A DNA stretch of 64,000 nt from Cenococcum geophilum 1.58 (taxonomy: Eukaryota > Ascomycota > Dothideomycetes > Gloniales > Gloniaceae): contig KV748186.1 in assembly GCA_001692895.1 (NCBI GenBank), positions 2,347,785 through 2,411,784 on the forward strand, given 5' to 3'. Shown in pieces: positions 28,904-37,357 of the stretch. Both the position numbers and the translations under genes were made by a program. Within the stretch, counting starts at the first letter, position 1. Every line of letters starts with the position of its first letter. The notes beneath the pieces are model-generated. The model had not been told where the DNA came from, did no database searches, and saw only the letters and a program-made list of their open reading frames with translations.

Positions 28904-30020
28904 TACGTCATATAGCCTGTAAAAGGCGCCTATATTGCCATAATCTGTTAACCCAAATCTGCCTATAACTTATCCTTTACGGCCCAGGTAACAGATCTGT
29001 AAAAAGAAAATATTAAGCAGCTTAATAAGCGCATTTAGTAGCAAATTGATAATGCAATAAGAGGACTTACTTTTGTACCACTAGACCTAAATTTCTTTAA
29101 CATAATAGTATTTATGGACGCCTTCTTTACTAATAATAGGGACCTATTATCGCAAATTGGCTTTATAATTATACTTACGGACTATAATTAGGACGTAAAT
29201 ATACTATATTAGTTTTCAATTAAATATAAATAAGTAACCCGCAGCGTACTAGCTTCTAAACTATATATACTAGCCTATAGCTTTAATATAGCAGCCGTAA
29301 TTAAATTAATAATCCAAAAAATCCTATAATTGGAGTAGCTACCCCTAATCTTATACACTAATTTAAAGTCCCTCTATAACTACCTAGTCAAACTAGGTAC
29401 GATATAAGAGAAGAGGCTTATAGTCGGCCTATAAACGACGTGAGATTATAGAGGTTAAATAGATTAGTAGCAGAGACAACCTAGTAGATGCTATAACTAA
29501 GGTAAAGCCGTACTAAGCTCTAAAAACCCTAATTAATATAAATAAGCTCAATCTAAAGGTTACGGAGTGGGTAAAACAAGACTAACGGAGCACTTATAGT
29601 TTATTTACGGCCCGTCGGAAGGCCGTACGGTTTATTTTACGGGCCGTAAGTAGGACTTACGGCTAGCTTAAAATACCGTTTAGAAGGCAGCCTAAAAGGC
29701 ACCTTAGAAGGGATTTCCTATATATTTCTTTTGTATTTTACAGCTCTATTAAAGCGATTACGGAGGTTATATATAAGTAAGCCATTTCCGAGTGCCGCCA
29801 GTATATAATTATAGCACGTAGTATACCAAACGCGTAGTTACGCGTTTAGTGCACCAACTACTTAGGTGCTAACTAATTAGGGGGAGGCGCGTTAGTATAT
29901 AGACTACGTAGTCTACCTTAATAGAATTAACAGTTACCACTATCTAAAAGAGCATATAATACTATACGTATTTCGTGCTCCTAGATATAACTTAATTATA
30001 TTATTAAATTAATACAAATA
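28904..30020 (+). mobile_element. Ty1/copia element 1, fragment 3 (RNase H and 3' LTR)
   Basis: The copia reading joins across gypsy C: residues TSSYKETYKTINIKD before 14029 continue into the RNase H part here (FVPLDLNFF and VFMDAFFTNNRDL, about 29060-29130; then the SVLASKLYILAYSF helix). A polypurine stretch at about 29875-29887 precedes the 3' LTR, roughly 29890-30020, whose end matches 1536-1598. Right of 30020 the sequence is LINE. The exact LTR start is uncertain because the 5' LTR is truncated by element A and the window edge. Confidence 0.84.
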
Positions 30021-30194
30021 AGAGAGTTTAGGTATTTTTATATCTCTCTAGTAAATAGGGAGAAGGCTATAATTTTATAGTTAGATCTTATTTCTTCTAT
30101 TATAGTCTAATTATCCTAGGTATTTTCTTAGAAGTTTCCTAAGTAGAAGGCTAGGTCTATAATAAACTTTTCCCTTATATTAGATCTATAAAAG

Positions 30195-30637
30195 TGTAAG
30201 AGTATATATATTAGGTCCCGCCACGCTTACAATAAGTTTATAAGCACTCTCAGTCTTTTTAGCTATATGGCGACGTAGAGGCGGGCCACGTTACAATTAT
30301 GCTTGCGAACTTACTGGGGCCAGGTGTTATAGGTTCGATCCCTATTAGTTACTTCGCTCTAGTACAGTCTAACGCGCATCCATGCGATAAGGCGTCGGTG
30401 GAGATTCCGATCGCTTACGTTACTGGGGACTAACTAATATAGTGATACTCTTGGCGTTTGATCCCTATGGCGCGAACGGGCGCACAGAGGAATCCCTGCA
30501 AGCGCTTGAGGACGAGCGCGCAGAGGAGAGGGCAATTGTAAGAGTATATATATTAGGTCCCGCCGCGCTTGCGACAAGTTCGCAAGCACTCTCAGTCTTT
30601 TTGGCCGTATGGTGACGTGGAGGCGGGCCACGTTACA
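30195..30637. mobile_element. TRIM (terminal-repeat retrotransposon in miniature), 443 bp
   Basis: Two 101-bp direct repeats (30195-30295 and 30537-30637) with ends TGTAAGAG and ACGTTACA enclose a 241-bp interior, and the whole is bracketed by the 5-bp duplication AAAAG (30190-30194 and 30638-30642). A purine-rich tract (about 30516-30533) adjoins the right repeat. There is no coding capacity, so it depends on another LTR element. The left repeat is visibly more C-to-T mutated than the right. It sits inside the LINE endonuclease. The short minus-strand open frame over it is not a gene. Confidence 0.9.
30329..30345 (+). other. tRNA T-arm-like sequence / pol III B-box inside the TRIM
   Basis: The sequence ATAGG TTCGATC CCTAT forms a perfect 5-bp stem with a 7-nt TTCGATC loop, the canonical T-arm, and contains a B-box (GGTTCGATCCC). 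No matching acceptor, D-arm or anticodon arm is visible, so it is not a complete tRNA. A second, poorer copy (GTTTGATCCC) is at about 30456-30465. Confidence 0.6.
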
Positions 30638-31749
30638 AAAAGGTCCCTTCTTATTTATCTAAATTTAGTAGCTAGTAGTTATATTTATCTAGCCAGCCTA
30701 CTAGTTCTTTAGCCTCTTTAGTTAGATTTCTAGCTAATGCGTTCTATTATATATAATATAGGTTATAGTCTTCTATTAGTATAAAGGAGAGATCTAGTTC
30801 TAGTTCTAGAATAGCCCTAAAGATAGTATTTATACTATTTCTTTAGGTTCTAGAGTTTTTATCTAGTTGTCTCTTATTATAGATATTAAATAATAAAAAT
30901 CTTTTAAGTTGGCTATAGATTTCTAATGCTATAATATCTATATCTTTGTAGATATCCTCCCTATTTCTATATTATAGAACACTAGAACTAGTTTTCCTTA
31001 TATAGATAGCTACTCTAGGGCGAATAGCTAAATTATTAAGAAGAATAAGGTTAAACATAGGATGTAGAATAGAGAAGTAGGATCCTTTTTATCTATCTTT
31101 CTAGGTACTAGGTTCTTATACTAGGATAATATTAATTTTTCTCCTAAATCCTATTTTTAGTAGGGTTTACTATACTTCTTATCTTTTTCCTACATTGTGT
31201 TATATAAAGGAGATTTCTCCTCTAGCTTTAGAGATTAAAGAGATCTCTTTTTCTTCCTATATAGAACCTTCTAAGCTTATACTTATTAATATACTAGTTT
31301 AGCTACTTTAAGAGACTTGCAGTCTTTACTATTAGCAAAGTGTTTTTCTTTATAATTGCTGTAAAGAGGGGTAGTATGCTCGTAAGGTTTACCTATTATA
31401 TTATAACATCGGGAAAATATTCGCAGGATAAGATTTAAGTAGACTTTAATATTCGCGTTTCGCGTAATTAATATGCAATTTGACTAACTCAACACGCAAT
31501 TGACTAACTTAATACGCAATTGACCAACTTAACATATTTAAAAGTTAAATAATACGCAGTTAACTTACTTAATAACTTTAAAAGCTAACTGCATATTCCT
31601 TAACACGTAGTTAACCTACTTAGCAACTTTAAAAGGTAACTATATATTTCTTGACATGCAATTAAGGTAAAGTTATATGCTATATATTTAACTATTATAT
31701 ATTATCTAATATAATCTTATACAATCTTATATAGTCTTATTACTTAGAG

Positions 31750-31886
31750 GCTCTACATAAGGCTCTACATAAGGCTCTGTACAAGGCTCTACACAAAGCT
31801 CTACATAAAGCTCTACACGAAGCTCTACACGAAGCTCTACACGAAGCTCTGCGTACAGAGGCTCTGCACGAAGCTCTGCATCGGGT
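31750..31886. repeat. 12-bp minisatellite (CTCTRCACGAAG)n
   Basis: About eleven units of a 12-bp repeat, left units more C-to-T altered (CTCTACATAAGG) than right ones. The same unit forms the large array at 54340-54745. Confidence 0.9.
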
Positions 31887-32007
31887 CCCCGCTATATTCC
31901 CAATAGCGTCTACACGTGTCTCTGCCTATGTAGCCGCCTTATTTTTTACCCTTCCTTCCTTCCTTACATCCTCCCTACCTAGGGAGGCACTAGAACGGCA
32001 GCCAGCA
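31887..32007. repeat. Conserved spacer between minisatellites of TIR element copy 1
   Basis: A non-tandem block (GGTCCCCGCTATATTCCCAA ... CCTCCCTACCTAGGGAGGCA) that is nearly identical at about 54748-54890 in copy 2. It is better conserved between copies than the subterminal regions and includes a T-run and a pyrimidine CCTTCCTTCC tract. Confidence 0.75.
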
Positions 32008-32335
32008 GAGGACCGTTGCTAGAACTAGATGACTATCGCTAGAACTAGACGACCGTCGCCAGAACCAGACGACCGTTACCAGAACCAGACGACCGTCGCC
32101 AGAACCAGACGACCGTCGTCAGAGCCAGACGACTATCGCCAGAGCTAGACAACTGTCGCTAGAACCAGACGACCGTCGCCAGAACCAGACGACCGTTACC
32201 AGGACCAGACGACCGTCGCCAGAACCAGACGACCGTCTCCAGAGTCAGACAACTGTCGCCAAAACCAGACGACTGTCGCCAGAGCCAGACGACCGTCGCT
32301 AGAACCAGACGACCGTCGCCAGAGCCAGACGACAA
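32008..32335. repeat. 20-bp minisatellite (AGAACCAGACGACCGTCGCC)n
   Basis: About 16 tandem units of 20 bp with scattered transitions. The unit is not a multiple of three, so the open frames crossing it are accidental. A short array of the same unit is at 54893-54975. Confidence 0.93.
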
Positions 32336-32424
32336 CGACTAGCCAGCAAACACTATAAACAATTCGATCGATTGATCGAATCAAGGTAGCACAGACAGGT
32401 AGGCACAAACAGGGAGATGCTAAC

Positions 32425-32645
32425 GGGTAGGCAGATGCAGACAGGTAGGCAGATACAGACAGGTAAGCAGATGCAGACAGGCAAGCAAATGCAGACAGGT
32501 AGGCAGATACAGACAGGTAAGCAGACGCAGACAGGTAGGCAGATACAGATAGGTAAACAGATGCAGACAGGCAAGCAGATGCAGACAGGTAGGCGATACA
32601 GACAGGTAGGCAATGTAGACAGGTAGGCGATGCAGGCAGGTAGGT
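32425..32645. repeat. 18-bp minisatellite (GCAGATGCAGACAGGTAG)n
   Basis: About 11 tandem 18-bp units becoming irregular at the right end. Because 18 is divisible by three it stays open in several frames and yields artificial repetitive peptides on both strands. Confidence 0.93.
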
Positions 32646-33537
32646 AAGTCAATAGGTAGATAGGTAGAAGAGAATCATCGCTATATTATATTAAATTATC
32701 TAAAATAATATTATTTATTTTGCTAGCCTTATAAATAGCTTTAAAGTAGCTTTTATTTATTTAAAATATACTATTAGTATAAAAGAGGTAAATATAATTA
32801 TGGTTACTAAATGCGCAGATTGCTGGCAGGTTGCGCGTAGGCTGCGTGTCAAAAAAACACGATATAGGCTAGTCGGTCGAGTTGCCAAATGACCTCAACT
32901 GCGCGCCAATTGCGTCAACCACCAACCATTAAGGCCATTGAAAGGGTACCATATTTTCCCGATGAAATAGTACAGGAGTAGTCTTTAGATAAATATACCG
33001 CTGCATAAAATTAATAGGCCTTAGTAGAGCATCTATCTCCTATATAGCCAAATTTTTGGCAGCTTGTACACTATGTAGTAGGAGAGACTTTTAGGTATTT
33101 AACTACCTTAGCAGCTACCCCTGCAATTAGGATTTCCTTTTATTTAAGGATTTCCTATCTTTTCTCCTTATTCTTTATAGTAAAAACTATAAAGCTAAAC
33201 CTAATTTATAGATTATATCTCTTTTCCCTAAATAAGATCTATTTAGGTAATCTTTGTATTCTAATAGGATTAAAGGTCTCTATTTCTTCTTTTAGAAGTT
33301 TAAAGCCTCCTTCTTCTAGAAAAGGGGAGATAGGGACGCTGTAAGCTACTACCTAAGCCTAAGGCTCTAGTTTTTATTCCCTTTTAAAAGAGAAGTAATT
33401 AGACCAGATTTCTTTATATTTAACTAGAAACTCTATATTATATTCTTCTATAGTTATAAGGAGAATATTCTACTTTTCTTTAGTTTTAGCTATAGTAGCT
33501 ATTACTAGCTTCTCTATTTGCAATTTGGATATAAATA

Positions 33538-35685
33538 ATAATAATTCATTGCTTAACGTCCGATTTGGATCCCTATTGGGCCCACGCGGACTACTCCTTA
33601 TTTACATATAGGGAGAAAACTCTATTTAAGAAAAATGAGAAAACCCTATAATCTATCTCCCTGCCTTTTGGGACTCGCCTACTTAGCGCCTATAAGTCGC
33701 CTATAGTGCTCTACTACCTTACTGTTTAACCTTTTTAGGAACTACTGCTGCCGTAACAAGCTTACGGACGCGCTAGTATTATAAACTATTACTCTACTAC
33801 TATAGAGTTACTAGGGGGCACCTACTGCTTGCCCCCTTGCCTTTTATTACTATTTCCCTTACAACCTAAAACTAATTTAGCACATTTTAACTAATAAGCC
33901 ACTAGGTGACCGCCTTAAGGTAGGTAGTTATATATTAGCTAGTAATATAGTAGAGTTTAATATACCTACTTATTTAAGCCTCTACCCCAGTTTTCTAGTG
34001 CTTTAGTCCTAGTCTATAAGCAATTAGCTGCCACTACCACTTATACAGGGAATTTCACCATTCTTTTGGATATTTTATAACGGGTTATTAGCCTAAGTAC
34101 CAGTCTACCCCCTAGTAGTCTGTATAAGAGTCTCCTCCTAAAGTTAGTACGCTTTTGTATAGCTTAGAAGCCTTCCATTGCCTCTAGTTTTATACCTTTT
34201 CTATTATTTCCGCCGGCACGGGTATAAGCTACTATTTTTAGAGGTCGCAACTCCCGTCTTACGCGCCTACTGGCGTAATCCTATAAAGGCGTTATAGCTG
34301 TATCCTATAATGCAGACTTAGGCGCACTTTCTATAGTTAGGCCTAGCTAAAACCTTCCTACCTAAGTAACTCCTGTTTACTCCTTAAGCATATCTTACTA
34401 GCGTACCGCCTTAGAGACGGATGGTTCCGTCTATTAATATACTAATACGCGCATCTGTTCTCTCGAGCTATATAGTAGTCTCTCTAGCTAGGACGTAATC
34501 CTACCTACTTACTAGGTGCACTAAGGGTTAGAGCCTAGCTAAGGGGTAAGGTCCTTAGAGCTAGCAGTGGCTACTATATACTACGCCCCGCAGGAGGTTC
34601 CCATTTTGCGTTGCCTATAAGAGTCTCCTTATAATAGGCCAACCGTGTCTTGCAAGAAAGGGGCCGTAGAGATACTAGGTCCCGCACTAGACGACCTACT
34701 CCCCCCTCTCCTACTAACTAAGCTTGTGTCCCCCCCTTTTATAAGCTGGCCTATATTTCTAACTATTAAGACCTCGTCCGATTGGCCTGTGTTTTCCCTA
34801 TAGCCTCCCCTATATATATATATTAGGTTACGTACACTATACCTATTAAGACCCTTCTATAAGTCGCCTTATATATATACGCATTAGGTTGCGTATACCA
34901 CGCCTATTAAGACCCTTCTGTAAGTCACCTATAAGTCGACTAAGTTGTACGCTATAGGGCCGTTAAAGCTGGCCTGTGTTTCTGCTGCCTAGAGCTTTGC
35001 CTGTGTTTTTACCTTGTTAAGCCATCTAGTCGCCGTTACGTCGCCATCGCGTTGCTATCGCGTCGCTATCGTCTAGGTTACGCGCACCACGCCTATTAAG
35101 ACCCTCTTCTAAGTCACCTAGGTGTACTAGATACCAGATAGGCCCTTATAGAGGGGCCTTAATAAGTTCTCTGGGTAAGGCCTTAATAAGTTCTTTATGG
35201 TGGCCTTAGGGCCTTAATAAGTTTCGTACAAAGTATCTGTAACGCGTTAACCTTAACAAGTTCTTATAAAAAGAGGTTCCCTACGCCCTTACTATATCCT
35301 CTTAGTCTTAGAGCTAGTGTAAGCCTAAGGGTATCCTATTATACGCCTAGGGCGCGTCTACGTTAACTGGCTAAATAAGGCTAGTTTTAGGCCTGGCTGT
35401 GAGCCAGGTAGTTATACGTTAGGCGGTTTTCGTATCCCAGTTTCCCTTAATGGCCCCCCTAGATGGTATGGCAGGAGCCCTAAGTAGGGGCAGTAGGACT
35501 CCTGGTGTTGTTAAGGGCGATATACGCGTCGCAGGCTCAACACTACAAAGTCGCAACACTAGCGCGCTGCGCGCGCTGCGACGGCTCTCCTCTATCGCCT
35601 CTGCACTTAGCCATTATAGGGAATGATTTCCCGATGATGTTTCCACCCGCGGCGACGTGGACGCGTGCAGTAGGGCTTCGCGGGC
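33538..35685 (-). mobile_element. LINE-mobilised non-coding element, 2.15 kb, 14-bp target duplication
   Basis: It interrupts the Tad1 LINE ORF1 and is flanked by the 14-bp duplication TTTGGATATAAATA (33524-33537 and 35686-35699). There are no inverted ends. Removing it and one duplication restores the LINE frame. On the minus strand its last ~100 bp (about 33640-33538) resemble the 3' ends of the 1.02-kb elements at 57718-58735 and 58998-60018, including GGAGTAGTCYGCGTGGGCC and GGATCC...GACGTTAA, then a TTATTAT-type tail. It has repeated modules such as CGCCTATTAAGACCCTTCT and CCTTAATAAGTTCT (34840-35230). I see no protein. It is GC-richer and less RIP-altered than its host. Confidence 0.75.
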
Positions 35686-37015
35686 TTTGGATATAAATAG
35701 TTAATTAACTTAATTTTATAGAGAGAAGATATCTAAAGGCTGGTCCTTTTAGTCTATAACTAGAATTAATCTCCTTTTTTATAGCTACTTCTTTTTTCCT
35801 CTAGTAAAGGTAGGGCTAGTAGTACTAGCAGTACTACTAGTAGCTACCCTACTAGTAGGGGGAAATGAGGAGGTAGGAGGTAGAGAAGAAGAAGAAGAAG
35901 GAAAAAAGAAAGAAGAAGGTAATAAAGGTAGAGGAGCATAAGTAGAAGAAGAGAGGCCCTTCTTTAGCTGTTCTATATAGGTTTTAGGGGCTACCTCCTT
36001 ACGGAGGGCTCTTACTTCTTCTACTAGTCCCTTTAGGATCTCTGTCTCCTGTTTTTTTATTTCTTTTTCTTTTATAGAAGGACTTTCTCCTACTATAATT
36101 CTTTATACGTTATCCCTTATTTATTTAACTTATTCTTTACTTTCTCCTTCTAGCCTTATCTAGGCCTAGGTTAGGCTTTTTAGGGCCTTTTATAGGTATT
36201 ATTTTAGAGAAGGAGGGGGAAAATATAGACTAGCTATCCTAGACCTAGCTTTTACTATATTTCTTTTTAGGTTTTAGTTATCTTTTTTAAAAGACAATAG
36301 GGGGTAGTTTCTTTTTCTTTTATTTTCTTTTATACGAGCTAGAGATGGGTTATCTACTTCTTTTTTTACTTCTGCGTCTTTCCTAAATAGGTAAGAAAAA
36401 GATAAAAGAGAAGAAGAAGTAGATAAGAATTTGTTATCACTTATCTCTATAAAAGGCTTTATTTTAGGCTTTATAGCCTTTACTATTTTATATCTTATAG
36501 CTTATAGCTTATAGCTTATAGGGGGGGTTCCTAGTTTTTATAGTAGATAATAACCTCCTTAGGTCTCTTATCTCCTAGCATAGAGGTAAAAAACTAGGTA
36601 AAAGCCTTCCTGGTTTTTACTATCCTTCTATATCCTTTTTCCTTACTAACCCTACTAGAGAGTTTCTGGGGAAATTAGACTAAAAGGTAGTAGAAAAACT
36701 AGGTAAAAAAAGACTATAGTAGTTATTTTCTTCTCTATTAGAAGTAGAAAAAACTACTAAAAAAAATAACTTATTAGGCTTTTACTAGCAAAAAAGCCAG
36801 AAAAGGCAATCCTTCTCTTACTAAGGAAAATCTAACTAAAGGAGATATAGAAAAAGTACCTACACCCCCCATTTTATTAGGCTTTTTCTTTATTAGAAGA
36901 AAAGCCTAGGAAAAGTCTATTTTGTAGTTTTAGTGTTCCTATCCCTGTCCTGCCTATTTCGCTTATAAGCTAGGACCACCCCTAAGAAAAAATTTCTCTT
37001 AGGAAAAAGGGTGTC

Positions 37016-37357
37016 AAAAGGCGAATAAATCCACCTCTAGCTCGCTAGACAGCAGGAATTGGGTCTTGAGAGTTGGAAAATCGATTGTTTTTTGTAGAAA
37101 GATGGGTATGCGTAAGTTTTGAAGTGCGGCGCTACCTTTCAGTAAGGTTGCATGTGTGACACACGAAGGGATACTCTGCATACTGTCTCAGAGTGTTTCT
37201 TTCGCTCATTGGGCGCCATTAGCGAGGCTCCCATACATCGAACGCCATAATTGGTTAGTTTATTTCAGCCTCGCGCAACCGGGATTTTGAATATTTAAGA
37301 GCGCAGCCTTCCCTTTCATTCCCCAGGAAGGCTTCATTTTTCATCAGAACTGCTATC
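37016..37357 (+). promoter_or_regulatory. Intergenic/5' region between LINE relic and gene at 37358
   Basis: Base composition changes here from RIP-type AT-rich to ordinary. It holds the upstream sequence of the gene at 37358 (CATT-rich and pyrimidine-rich just before the ATG, TTCATCAGAACTGCTATC). I see no clear TATA box or named operator. Confidence 0.4.

Larger units (their letters stand above)
31407..32964. mobile_element. Minisatellite-bearing TIR element, copy 1 (1,558 bp)
   Basis: It is bounded by a 14-bp inverted repeat, CATCGGGAAAATAT at 31407-31420 and its complement at 32951-32964. It splits the LINE ORF1 between two zinc-knuckle motifs. Flanking 9-mers on the LINE coding strand (TGTACTATT and TATAATATA) may be a diverged duplication. 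Inside are subterminal repeats built on AACACGCAATTGACTAACTT (about 31460-31680), a 12-bp array, a conserved spacer, a 20-bp array and an 18-bp array, then about 300 bp of right-hand subterminal sequence. No transposase is visible, so it is non-autonomous. A related copy is at 53386-55757. Confidence 0.72.
30021..37015 (-). mobile_element. Tad1-type LINE relic (ORF1 and endonuclease of ORF2), interrupted three times
   Basis: A non-LTR retrotransposon read on the minus strand. Pieces: about 37015-35686 (5' region and ORF1 start), 33537-32965 (ORF1 middle), 31406-30638 (ORF1 end, ORF2 start) and 30194-30021. ORF1 shows RLILVI.KDQPLDIFSL, then LFISKLQIEKLVIATIAK, then FKLLKEEIETFNP, and CCHC knuckles (CTSCQKFG[H/Y]IGDRC about 33060-33020; CSNCKEKHFANSKDC-like about 31350-31300). 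ORF2 begins with an AP-endonuclease domain (IYIRKTSS about 31000, [G/E]DYNL about 30770, S[D/N][H/Y] near 30090). The reverse transcriptase is missing because the copia sits downstream. The frame resumes exactly after each insertion is removed. RIP stops make it dead. Confidence 0.85.

Noticed and set aside
1..30020. Telomeric or centromeric satellite
   Set aside because: No TTAGGG-type repeats and no long satellite; AT-richness is explained by RIP of retrotransposons.
30300..30470. A functional tRNA gene
   Set aside because: Only a T-arm is present; no acceptor, D- or anticodon arm can be paired upstream within tRNA distance.
32008..32645. CRISPR array
   Set aside because: Repeats are directly tandem with no unique spacers, and the sequence is fungal.
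32196..32652. Repetitive Cys-Leu-Pro-Val and Gln-Thr-Gly-Arg frames
   Set aside because: They arise from the 18-bp and 20-bp minisatellites and occur on both strands at once.
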